From Hymenopellis radicata (taxonomy: Eukaryota; Basidiomycota; Agaricomycetes; Agaricales; Physalacriaceae): a DNA stretch of 16,156 nucleotides. The stretch is taken from NCBI GenBank assembly GCA_015501595.1, contig JADNRX010001014.1, positions 1-16,156 of the forward strand, written 5' to 3'. Below are positions 1 to 8,745 of this stretch, in pieces; position 1 is the first letter of the stretch; each line of letters starts with the position of its first letter. The position numbers and the translations under genes are program-made. Below the pieces are notes generated by a model, which worked only from the letters and a program-made list of their open reading frames with translations, ran no database searches and was not told where the DNA came from.

Positions 1-283
1 GTCGTTTCGGCCTGCTCTATCCTGTCTTCGAGACGGGAAAGTCATACTGAGGAACGTCGCGCTGCTCTACGATGGCGGCAGCGACCCCGACTACTTGCTG
101 GATGCCCCTCAAAAGGGCTGGGACGACACGGATGCCCGTTGCTACGGGGGATCAGATCGCCTACGGATCGGATCCTAGAGGCGATCCGGATCGTGGCACG
201 GATTACGGTCTTGGCTTTAGGTGCACGGATATCCGTGAAACGGATCGCGAATCGATCTGGTTCACGATCCGTGGCAGTCTCTA
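1..283. mobile_element. Right end of hAT-like element IV, running off the left edge
   Basis: The terminus at 283 reads, on the minus strand, TAGAGACTGCCACGGATCG. It shares TAGAGAC with the ends of elements II and III. The adjoining 145-275 is dense in GGATC and CGGATC words, like the subterminal arrays of element II. The KDZ coding frame stops exactly at this terminus, which is why I place the boundary here. The expected 8-bp target duplication would be TCCCTCAT (284-291), but its partner and the left end lie outside the window or are lost. Positions 2-175 form an open plus-strand frame entering from the edge. I do not recognise its product, and it may be internal element sequence or chance. 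Confidence 0.6.
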
Positions 284-780
284 TCCCTCATCATCGCCAT
301 CATCCGCCTCGTGCACATCTTCACTGTCTGAATCGTCTGAATCGTCGTTCTCCTCCTCTTCCACTACTGGGCGCTTCCGTTTCGCCTTTGTGCGCTCCAC
401 CTGCACTGCAAGTTCGTTGTCGATGCGCACATTCCGTTGGTTAGGGGTAACCGCATATCTTGCGGCACTGTCCAACTCTTCCATATGACGTTCCCTCTCA
501 AGATCTGCCGCATCCATCTCCGCTTCCCGCTTCCGCTTTCTCTGTAATACCTCCTCGTTCTTTTTCACCTTCTCCAATGCCTCCTTCCATTCCGTAACCA
601 TGCGATCACGCCACCTCATGTGTGAGACACGTTGTCGGAACGCGTAGGCCTTTCGACACGGCGTCTCTGCCTTGACTGCAATTTGAGCCCACACCTTGGC
701 AGTTTTGTCGTGATGCATTTCCACTCGCTGCCTCTCAGCCTCAAGAATCTCCGTCTCCTCTCGCCAGTGGTGGCACTCGT
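284..780 (-). pseudogene. C-terminal fragment of the KDZ transposase gene
   Basis: This is the last part of the KDZ gene whose body lies at 1978-5241. It was separated by insertion of element I. The frame continues through the duplicated GCACTCGT site: the residues before the insertion end in EKDEC and resume as HHWREE on this side. The product is highly charged and predicted helical or coiled-coil. It carries a WREE..ILEAE..R stretch typical of the C-terminal helical region of agaricomycete CxC2-KDZ proteins. Next comes a Lys/Arg-rich stretch (KRKR, KAKRKR), possibly a nuclear localisation signal, and then an acidic Glu/Asp/Ser tail. The stop codon at 281-283 is the TAG of element IV's terminal repeat, so the natural C-terminus is not visible. 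Confidence 0.75.
773..780. repeat. Left 8-bp target-site duplication of element I (GCACTCGT)
   Basis: The sequence is identical to 1978-1985. The two copies flank the terminal repeats of element I exactly. Deleting 781-1977 plus one copy restores the KDZ reading frame. Confidence 0.93.
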
Positions 781-1977
781 TAGTGAGTAGCACGGGTACG
801 GGTCACCCGGTCCGGGTCCGGGTTCGGGTGTGTCTCGGGTCGGGGTCGGGTCTCGGTCCGAGTACCCGTCGGGAACCCGGCGACCCGTATCCACCCGTGC
901 TAGAGACACAAGTACTTACCATATACTTAACTATCATAAATATACATATTTTAAAGCATTTATTTGAATTTATTTAACCTCAAACGAGGCCAACGTCGTC
1001 CAGAGATGATGTTGCGCTTGAATTTCTCGCTCGGCGGCGTTAGCCGAGCCCTCCGGCAAATGCCGGATAACGATCGCACGCTTGCGATCACATCTCTCTG
1101 TTCTCTCCACCACAGCACGACGACGTCGTCGTACTCGTAAGCCCCAGAACTTGTTCTGGGGCTTATCCTACTGCTTTTCTTTCTGTTCTCTTGCTCTTCT
1201 GGCGCGGTTCGGCTTGGCGCCGGCCGCTGCGCCCACGGATACATTCCGGGGTGTATTCTGGTGCTCGTCTTCGCGACGGCACCATTTCTACGAGGATCTG
1301 GCACGCGTAAGCCCTCAGGACGAGGCTGCAACGCTGTTGGAGGGCGCGGGTGGGCTGGGAGCAGCGGGATTAACGCGCGCCTCGCTGCGGACATTGGGTT
1401 TTCGGCGGCTCCTCCTCTACACGCCGCCGCTCATTCAACGAGTCGGCCAGGAGTCAGCGCAACGCGTAAGCCCTCCCAGCGAGGCAGCACGCTTTCAGAC
1501 GACGTTGGTGGCCTGGAGTATCCGGATTAACCCTCGCCTGGCCAGGGATTATTCGTCTGGACGCATTCCTGTGCGTATTTACTCCATTCTTTTCTTTCAT
1601 TTTCTTATTTACATCGTGTATGATGTCCTAGTCTGCCTCACGCCAACGTCTCCTTGCGTTCAACATCTCTTTGCGACCACCACCTTCCATTCCCACTTCT
1701 GCACTCTGTGGAGCCGCGGTTCTTGCTCTTGCAAGTGGCCGGGGCTCCTCAAATGTGTCTCGTGCATGTTGCTAACCCCCGCGCAATTGCTCGGGGGTCG
1801 GCAGCAGGCACGAAAAAACAACTTCAGCCTCTCGGGTACGGGTACACCCGCCGCCCGTTTCTTACCCGAGGGTAACCCGCTGCTTAACCCGTACCCGACT
1901 GCTCGGGTACGGGTGATGTGCAGGGTACGGGTCGGGTGAGGTCTCGAGGACCCGTACCCGACCCGTGCTATTCACTA
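781..1977. mobile_element. Element I: 1,197-bp non-autonomous hAT-like transposon
   Basis: The ends are inverted: the left reads TAGTGAGTAGCACGGGT and the right, reverse-complemented, TAGTGAATAGCACGGGT (17 bp, one mismatch). An 8-bp duplication GCACTCGT flanks the element. An 8-bp duplication plus a TAGNG terminus is the hAT signature; KDZ/Zisupton elements can also make 8-bp duplications. Both subterminal regions (about 790-900 and 1835-1960) are packed with GGGTACGGGT and CGGGT words in both orientations. The core has an A+T-rich box (about 915-975), a GATCGCACGCTTGCGATC palindrome (1074-1091) and degenerate repeats beginning CGTAAGCCC. A 285-codon open frame at 1082-1939 shows no transposase motif and extends into the subterminal array. 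I therefore treat it as non-coding and the element as non-autonomous. Confidence 0.9.
1138..1165. repeat. Perfect 13-bp-arm hairpin inside element I
   Basis: TAAGCCCCAGAAC (1138-1150) is followed by a 2-nt spacer and its exact reverse complement (1153-1165). It directly follows another palindromic tract, CGACGACGTCGTCG. The motif CGTAAGCCC that opens it recurs near 1305, 1464 and 5744, so it may be the best preserved member of a repeated hairpin family in these elements. Confidence 0.85.
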
Positions 1978-4900
1978 GCACTCGTCCTTCTCGCGAAACC
2001 ACTTTACCCGTCGAACTAGATCGTTTCCTTAGAAGTGGATATCATATCAATAAAATCACGTACTTTCAATATACCACTCCTCTTCATCCTCTGCAGTTAG
2101 GCCACCCGGCTTGGAAACAGCCCACAGCCACGAATCACCCATGCGAGCTTCACCTGGCTGGGCTACTTTCGTCGCATCTTTTCCCACCATATGAGCTGCT
2201 TCTAAATGGCGCAAGACCGTGTCGTCCTCCGGTAATCCTAAGTGCAATAGACGAGCGCGCACAAAGTTGTAGCGAATCATTGCTTCCTTTTTCTCCTGCT
2301 CGAATCGCTGGATTATACGATGAGCCCTTGTGGTAGCCCCTTGGCCATGGAGATGTTCCTTCTTCGCGCGTAGATTTTCAACTTGCAAAATTATAAGTCC
2401 TCGATCTCCGTCAAGATTGCGTGGGCCTGGACCTTTCGTAGGCCATATTCCACCTCTGTGGCATACTGGAGGTTGAATCACTTATGATTTCGGTTTGAGG
2501 GCGATAGTCAACTGGGAAGGGGAAGAAAAGCGTCCTCTGGGCAATTGGGATCAACACTTTTTACAAGGGGTGCGAGGGCGGGGAAGAACTCCACCAGAGT
2601 GGACATGAAATTGTAAATGTCATCGTACAGTCGTGCACGAGTCGTATCTAACGAGTCCCTATCGTCATATTCGTCGTCCTCTGCCTCGGCAAGAAGGCCA
2701 ACTACCTTTCTGCAAACCAATCAGTTCAAGATCCATTGAGGAAATACCACGTACTGCTCATGATCGAGTCGAACACCTTCTTGGAGTAACTCGGTAAGTC
2801 CATCGGCGAAACCAGGCATGGAATTATTCGATACAGCCTCGACGCATTCCCGTTCGAGCTGTTTCTTCATAAACTGTTGCATAGCTGGCACCTCTTGAAT
2901 AACTTATCAGCATTTGAAGAGGTTCTCCAACTTTTGAACTTACCAATCCCCTTGAAGTTGACTTCGAAGCGGTTGATGATATGGTCATCGTCTGCTTCGG
3001 GGAGAGGCTTGGCGTATTCAGCCTCCCACCGCGCACGCAGGTCCTCGGAGATAGCACTTGAGGACATCCCAAAGGCGTATTGCAGGTGGGAATAAGTCTT
3101 CTTCGCTTTGACGTAGGCCTTGGAAATGCTATACCCTACAAGTCAAACCATTGAGTACACATCCTCTTGCATTACCGAAAGACTTACCCAACTTAATCAA
3201 CTTGTTGTAATTCCAGTCATCGAAAGCAGTATTGAGATTGTCGTGACGCTGCCCATGGTTCTGGTGCTTCACGCTGCCACCACAGATCCTTGTAGCCGCC
3301 CAAGGCGTTTCAACGGTCTCCGGACAGGTCTTCCCGACGTTCTTCTGATGCGAGTATCCGTACAAAGCGCGACAAAGCCAGATATGTCCTAACACATGCA
3401 AGGGCGGGATGCCGCCTTTCATGCGCCCGATTAGGGATTCAAATTTCTCCCGAAGTTCCTCGTTGTTATCCAGCTTGGGAAATTTGCCGTCTTCGAAAAG
3501 GCGCTTCTTGAGGTTCTTCACGAACTGACACCAGATGTCATAGGCCCAGCGAATCCAACGTTGGTGCATCTGATAGTGCAATGCGCCCCAAAGACTCCGC
3601 GTCACATAGGCAAATCTGTTCCGTGTCAGAGTGATTCAATTGAAATATTCTGAGCAATCACCTTTCGCCACTGTACATGTCCACGACGGAGTTATCCTCG
3701 AAGAAAACGTGTCGGGAACAAGTCGTTCCAACGATTCCGGACACAATCAGATTGACGAACTTCAGCAGCGACTGGAGTTTCATCGCTCGCAGTTGAGCAC
3801 AAGTATTTGGCTACAACATCATCATCAGCGGATAGTCTGTATATCCAAGCAAGTAACTCACGTCTGGTTCCTCGCCCTCACATCGATCCAGGTATGCTTG
3901 ATATTCCTTTTCTTGAGCCATATAGGCATTCTCAGCATCGACAGCCTCGTCGTCGGGGTCTTCCTTCTTCTTGAGACACGGAGCGTTGAAAGTGCCGTCA
4001 TTCTGTTTAAACTTCGTATACTTGTGTCTAGATGATATGTTAGTTAGCTCTTGAACTGTTGATACGAAGCAAATGGACTCATGCATCTGCCTCTGAAGCT
4101 TCTCACACTTCCTCCATCGATACATTCTATCCAGGATCGGGACAAGCAGGACAGAATATTGACGTGCTCCCAGGGCGACGATATGTGATGAATTCATCAA
4201 TTCCTTGAGCCTGTCCGCTGCGACAGCGTTTTTCCCGCATGAATGCCCGATAACAGTCCTAGAGCCGATCATTCAGTCAACCGGATTAAGACTTCAAACT
4301 TGAAGCTTACCGATACCGTATCCGGTTGGACTGCGTCTGTGAGGCGCTGGAGCACATAGCAATAGTCGTACGCCGATTTTTTAGATGTGTTGCTATGGAT
4401 GTCGAAGTTGTCGAGGGCTTCATAGGTAATGGCGGTCTGTGGACTGTCCAGTGTTATAGGCCACAGTCTGGATTGGAATAGTTGATGGGCCTCATCGTGA
4501 AAGACCCCCGGTTTATCGTTAGTGAGGTGTTTGGCCGCTAGCTCCAATCGAATGCGGCAGCGACAGAATAGAACGTTCACGCGATGGTAACCGTTGACGT
4601 CAATGATGGTCAGTTGGCGAATTGAAGCCGAGCAAGGACACTTGTCTCCATTATGTCCCAAGTAGAACACGAGGCCGATGATGTGTAAAGAGCTGTCCTC
4701 GAAGAACTGCAGGTTCCATTGATGAATGCGGTGGAAATGCGCATGTTTATGACTATCCACAAGGCAGGGACTGCACATGGGAGCAGTGCGGCACTTCTGG
4801 CAGCGGTATGAGGCTTTCGCATTGCCGCATCGACGACAATCACTGGTGACGGCCTCATGATATTGTGAGTCGAATGCGGCTTCCTGGATGTAGTCTGCAA

Positions 4901-5241
4901 AATCGTGGAACGGTTGCAGCTTGATGCTGACACCCTATCAAAGCGTCAGAGAAGCAGCAAGAATGGAATCAGTTCAATACATGCCTAGTACAATTTACGA
5001 CGCAGCTCAAATGTTGATTTGGTCGAGCCCTCCACCACCGTATCCTTCCAGTCATTCTCTGGATCCAGCGCCGCGCCGTTGGCATTGCTCGACTGCTGGG
5101 CTCCCGAATCCTGGGGAGAGTCGTCAATGGGAGCGTCGTCCTCAAAAAGCACCTCAATCAGTGTCCCTGAGGTTTTTGGAGGCGGGCGTGCAGGAGATGA
5201 CGGTAATGCGACGGCGTTCGCGATGACGGGAGGATTCTTGA
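1978..5241 (-). pseudogene. KDZ-superfamily transposase (CxC2 type), main body with introns
   Basis: This is a DNA transposase of the Kyakuja-Dileera-Zisupton class. Exons (minus): 5241-4992, 4926-4311, 4258-4107, 4027-3862, 3810-3662, 3615-3188, 3135-2944, 2884-2755, 2709-2064 and 2015-1978. All introns are GT-AG with compatible phases. Order of parts: an acidic N-terminal region; a cysteine cluster CxxC..CxxC..CxxC..H (about 4845-4750) followed by the family's QWN..FF and LGHNGD..CP blocks; PACPDPG; then the catalytic core. Probable acidic triad: D in QNDGTF (3997-3999), D in AYDIWCQF (3537-3539), E in TVETPWA (3309-3311). The helical C-terminal region contains HGQGATTRA. Damage: TAG at 4127-4129 and frame breaks near 2511, 2478 and 2391-2396. 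With its outer fragments the gene encodes about 1,100 residues, near usual length for this family from memory. Confidence 0.88.
4750..4845 (-). other. Cysteine cluster (CxC2-like, putative zinc-binding) of the KDZ protein
   Basis: Three CxxC pairs lie in order (CRRC, CQKC, CSPC), followed by histidines (DSHKHAHFH). A QWN..FF motif comes just after. This matches the cysteine cluster that characterises the CxC2-type N-terminus of fungal KDZ transposases. Metal binding and a role in DNA or chromatin contact are inferred from the family and not shown here. Confidence 0.75.
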
Positions 5242-6299
5242 TAGACCTGGGCAAGAGTGTCTGGTGTTTAAGTGTGCACCCAGGTGCACTCGGCACTCAC
5301 ACCCGGGTGTCGAGTGTTTGGCAGTGTCGGGTAGTGTGTTTGCACAGGTGGGTACCCGAGTGCGGGTGTCCGGCTTTGGGTCGCGAGTACCCGTGCCCAA
5401 ACACCCGTGTAAACACTCGGGTAGTTACATATATATTTATAGTGAATTTACAAATTTTTTCGAAGTTAAACGGGGCCTTGCGGCCCAGAAACGAGGTATC
5501 TGCGTCAAATCCGACAACTCGGGCCGAGATCCGAGAAAGGACGCATAAGCGTGCGATCGGGTCAGCCTTCTCTCCTCACCACCACCACCACCACTCATCC
5601 GTTGCTCGACTCTATGTCGACGACAACAGCGCTGTCGCTCGACTGTATGTCGGCGATGACAGCACCGGCGCTCGACTTTGAGTCGGCGTCAATGGACCTG
5701 GAGATGACTTTAAGTCGTCTCCACGACAATGACCAGAGTAGGACGCGTAAGCCCCCGCAAACGGGCAGCAGATGGAATATGAGTCGTGGTGCCACCCGCC
5801 GTGCTCAACAGCACGCTTGAAGAGCGGGGGCGGGGATCTGGGCTGCCACGTCGTCTGCTGGCGACGTGGTGGATTGGTATGCATTTTGCTTCCTTCTTTT
5901 TGATATTTGGGGCGTCTGCAGATGCCATCGACACTTGTGTCACTGATAATTTATTGTAGGTATATTCTACCCTCCCTCCCCTCACCGCCCTTCCTCATAT
6001 CCCCACACCCCTCGCGTCATTGGTGTCATGCACCGCCGATGCTCCTCCCGCAATTGCTGGAGGATGCCGACGTCGCATGAGGTGACCGCGAGTGAGGTGT
6101 AGGAGGCGGGTGTACACAGGTACACCCGCCACCCTACACGAGTGGCAGCACACCCGGGTGTGCGAAACACCTGCGAATGGGTGCCACATTCGAGTGCCAC
6201 ACTCGGGTGTCACTCGAGTGCGGGTGTCCGGCTTAGAGCCGCGAGTGACCCGCCCCGCGAGTGCCAGTGCACCCGGGTGGGCACTCGTGCCCAGGTCTA
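5242..6299. mobile_element. Element V: 1,058-bp non-autonomous hAT-like transposon
   Basis: The left end is TAGACCTGGGCAAGAGTG and the right end, reverse-complemented, is TAGACCTGGGCACGAGTG (18 bp, one mismatch). The 8-bp duplication ATTCTTGA lies at 5234-5241 and 6300-6307. The subterminal arrays use CACCCGGGTG and CACTCGGGTG palindromic words (5270-5420 and 6100-6290). The core shares with element II an A+T-rich box followed by AATTTACAAATTTTT and GAAGTTAAACGGGGCC. It also has a GCGTGCGATCGGG motif, a CACCACCACC tract (5577-5594) and palindromic CGACT..AGTCG repeats. No transposase frame is visible. TAGAC departs slightly from the hAT TAGNG consensus, so the superfamily call is less firm than the element boundaries. 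Confidence 0.9.
5600..5725. repeat. Palindromic minisatellite in element V
   Basis: Diverged units spaced about 33 bp each carry a CGACT-N3-AGTCG-like palindrome (near 5608, 5640 and 5673). The tract ends in a GGAGATGACTTTAAGTCGTCTCC near-palindrome around 5700-5722. The reverse complement of this tract occurs in element III (8615-8745). Confidence 0.7.
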
Positions 6300-6347
6300 A
6301 TTCTTGACAGCATATTTCTGGATCTTCTTGAGATTGAGTGATTTCAT
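6300..6347 (-). pseudogene. N-terminal exon fragment of the KDZ transposase gene
   Basis: The minus-strand frame MKSLNLKKIQ...VKN runs into element V and meets the element's TAG at once as a stop. On the other side of the insertion, past one copy of ATTCTTGA, the same frame resumes as PPVIANAV and leads into the KDZ N-terminal region. The methionine at 6347 is the nearest one upstream of the junction. The frame stays open to 6707, so a start further upstream or an extra upstream exon is possible. Confidence 0.6.
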
Positions 6348-7067
6348 CGATGGTAGGTGGGCGTCGAGAACAAGGAGGCTAGCGGCAGCATGGTTAACAA
6401 TAACAATTTGAATATACGAACAAAGGGCCACCTGCCTTGATTGGGATAACAAAGACGGGTCCACACCTAATCTGTCACAATGAATCAGCCAAGTCTCCAT
6501 GCAACGATACTGCGCACCTACGGGAATTGGCCTGTTACCATCGAAACCTACTGCTCGCCACAGCGCCGCTGCCCCATCGTAGGGGCGGTGCCCTAGGTGC
6601 GTCGTGTAGTGGTGGCCAGAAGCAGAGGTGGAAAGGCTTACTAAGCAGCGAGCCTCGACTGATAGGACCCGCTGATGGCGACACCTCGGGCATCGGCAAT
6701 GGGCCATGAATGGCGCAATTAATTGACTTCACTGTAACGGTATGTAATCGAACGCTATTTCTAAATGTTCTTCGCTTTCCATGACTGAAATAAATGTACC
6801 ACAATGAATCTAATTTGCCAGCATCGTAGGAAAATATTTTTTTTCAGAAACAAATGTGGCGCAATAATTCGATATCTTTGGAAAACAAAACTAGTACAGG
6901 TACATGCCGACTATATACGGCGTTTGGGATCAGTTCACTCGAAAAATGGGGAAAATATATGTGATGTCAAGCCATCCCACTCACTGAGAGCAATCGACAC
7001 CCGAACGTCCTTCAAAACGATCCAAAGTTCGCCTTCGACATATTCATCGCACTTTGCCAGCGCAATG
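6348..7067. other. Unassigned stretch upstream of the KDZ gene
   Basis: The minus-strand frame that enters the KDZ gene remains open back to 6707, but I recognise no domain in it. It may be 5' exon or untranslated sequence. About 6720-6960 is A+T-rich with runs such as TATTTTTTTTC and looks non-coding. It could hold the KDZ promoter or the end of the KDZ element. I found no terminal repeat there. The stretch originally continued into 8134 and beyond, before element II inserted. Confidence 0.4.
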
Positions 7068-7075
7068 GCGTGAAC

Positions 7076-8125
7076 TAGAGACCTCAACGACTCATATCCG
7101 GATCAGATCCGCGATCCATCACACGAGTACCCGTGGCCGATCCGTGATCCTTATGTGATCCAACCCGCCACGAATCGACGGATCAGACAGATCGGATCGC
7201 CGAGATCGCCGAGCGGGTCGAGTACTCGAGTAAACTCGAGTATTCCACACACCCAAATCCATTCATGCTCGACGAGTATCCCCGGGCAATGGCACGGGAA
7301 CACTCAGCCGTGCATGATGCGGACTGAGGGTGGAGTGGTGGTAGTGGAGGAGGAAGTGGTGGGTGGTGGGTGGTGAGGGTGTCTGGCAAGGTGGTGGTGG
7401 TGGTAAGGGTGGTGGTGGTGGTGGTAAGGGTGGTGGTGGTGTGCGTCGTCGCTGTCGTTGGTGGCTTCATCAGCGTGCGCACCTCATCATCCCATCAGCA
7501 CATCATCCTCTCCCCATCCGTCGTCGCTCCATCCTCATCATCGCCCTATCCTCATCGTCGTCGTCATCGCTGTCATCCGCGAGTCGTCGGCATCCATGAG
7601 TCGTGCTCGTCGTCCAACGTCGGCGCCGTGGTTCAAGTCGTCCGCCTCTGCTGCTGTCACAGAGACAGCAGCAGCAGGCCCAGCACAGAGCCAGACCCAA
7701 AAGAACACCCCAGAGGCCTCCTGACAATCGTCAGAGAGGCAGTGGCGACGGCCGTCGCGCACTGGGTGGTCGTGGTGGTAAGAGAGAGAGAGTGAAACCA
7801 TCCGATCGCAGGCTTACGCGGCCTCTCGGTGTTTGCCGGATCGTGGGAATTGACAAGAAATTCACGCAAACGGCTCATTTGGGCGACGCACGGCCCCGTT
7901 TAACTTCGCAAAAATTTGTAAATTAAGGTTAAATATGTAGCTAAATATTGACGAGTCAACGCGAGTACTCGCGACGAGTACTCGCGTCTCCAGAGGCTGA
8001 TCCGCGATCCATCTGCGATCCTACCCGTCACGGGTCTACGGATCAAACGGATCGGATCTCCGAGATGCCCGAGCGGATCGAGTATGGGTAAACCCGCGTG
8101 ATCCGCTGACTCGTTGAGGTCTCTA
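7076..8125. mobile_element. Element II: 1,050-bp non-autonomous hAT-like transposon
   Basis: The left end is TAGAGACCTCAACGACTCA and the right end, reverse-complemented, is TAGAGACCTCAACGAGTCA (19 bp, one mismatch). The 8-bp duplication GCGTGAAC lies at 7068-7075 and 8126-8133. TAGAG fits the hAT TAGNG consensus. The subterminal arrays are rich in GGATC and CGGATC words plus GAGTACTC palindromes (7095-7240 and 7960-8100). The core holds a GGT-repeat tract, a CAGCAGCAGG segment with CTGACAATCGTCAG (about 7722-7735), a CGATCGCAGGCTTACGC motif and an A+T-rich box at 7910-7955. That order is inverted relative to elements I and V. The open frames in the GGT and CA-rich DNA are low-complexity, so I call no gene. 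Confidence 0.9.
7330..7445 (+). repeat. GGT-rich low-complexity tract in element II
   Basis: This is mostly GGT and GGTGG repeats, with an internal duplication of a GGTAAGGGTGGTGGTGGT unit. A similar tract occurs at 8275-8335 in element III, and a short CCA equivalent lies at 5577-5594 in element V. It therefore belongs to the shared element layout. Confidence 0.85.
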
Positions 8126-8133
8126 GCGTGAAC

Positions 8134-8200
8134 TCCATGACTTCGGGGATATACTGCTCCAGATGAAGACCAGCATGAACGCCATGTCAGCCGAACTGTT
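8134..8200. other. Continuation of the unassigned stretch past element II
   Basis: This is the far side of element II's insertion site. Read on the minus strand across the empty site there is a short open frame of about 38 codons (containing LEQYIPEVMEF) bounded by stops. I recognise no family. It abuts element III with no terminal repeat between them; the changeover is at about 8190-8210. Confidence 0.4.
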
Positions 8201-8360
8201 TGACCCCAGTATATTCATGTGCAGCGAGCATCCCCGGGCAATGGCACAGGGACAGTCAGCTGGGCATCAGGATGGGGTGGGGGTGGTGGTGGTGGTGGAA
8301 GAATGATAATGGTAGGAGGATGGTGGTGGTAGTTGTCGTGTCCTTCGCGCATCATCCTCC

Positions 8361-8411
8361 TCATCGCGTCGTCCTCCTCATCGCGTCGTCCTCCTCATCG
8401 CGTCGTCCTCC
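8361..8411 (+). repeat. Three perfect 17-bp tandem repeats in element III
   Basis: The unit TCATCGCGTCGTCCTCC is repeated three times head to tail without mismatch, which suggests recent local amplification. Element II has only a diverged equivalent. Confidence 0.92.
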
Positions 8412-8614
8412 AGTTGGCGTCGTTGTGGTCCAGGTCGTAGTGTAGTCGTCCTCATCCGCTGTGGATAGCGCCAGCAGCAGAGCCAGCAGCAGCAGGCCAG
8501 CACAAAGCCAAGGCCACAGAAACACCCCACAGGCTGTCTGACAATCGTCAGAGCAGCAGGGGCGACAATCGTCGCTCCCTGGGTGGTCGTGGTGGTCGTG
8601 GCGGGCTTATGCAT

Positions 8615-8745
8615 CCTGGAGACGACTTAAAGTCGTCTCAAGTCATCTCCTATCGACGCCGACTCAAAGTCGAGCGCCGGTTGCGTCGACACCGACTTAA
8701 AGTCAAGTGCCAGTAGCGTCATTGCCGACTTGCAGTCGAGCAACG
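8615..8745. repeat. Palindromic minisatellite in element III
   Basis: The tract begins with GAGACGACTT-A-AAGTCGTCTC (8619-8639, 10-bp arms). Repeated GCCGACT..AGTCGAG palindromes follow, near 8660, 8693 and 8727. It is the reverse complement of the tract at 5600-5725 in element V and shows that the two elements share ancestry. Confidence 0.75.

Noticed and set aside
1..280. TAGAGGCGATCC at about 174 as the left end of element IV
   Set aside because: It matches only TAGAG of the right end and is not preceded by the expected TCCCTCAT duplication.
781..905. Telomeric repeat array (GGGT-rich)
   Set aside because: The words are irregular, occur in both orientations and are bounded by terminal inverted repeats and a target duplication, so they are transposon subterminal repeats.
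1082..1939. 285-codon open frame in element I as a possible transposase or accessory gene
   Set aside because: It crosses repeat arrays and the subterminal array, has no recognisable motif, and the DNA is G+C-rich with few chance stops.
4935..4991. Alternative intron acceptor ATAG at 4935 in the KDZ gene
   Set aside because: It gives the wrong phase; the GTGTCAG acceptor at 4927 keeps the frame into the cysteine-cluster exon.
7363..7801. Gly, Val or Thr repeat proteins on both strands in element II
   Set aside because: They are low-complexity translations of GGT/CCA microsatellites inside a non-autonomous element.
8361..8411. CRISPR-like direct repeats
   Set aside because: The repeats are contiguous tandem units with no spacers, within a eukaryotic transposon.
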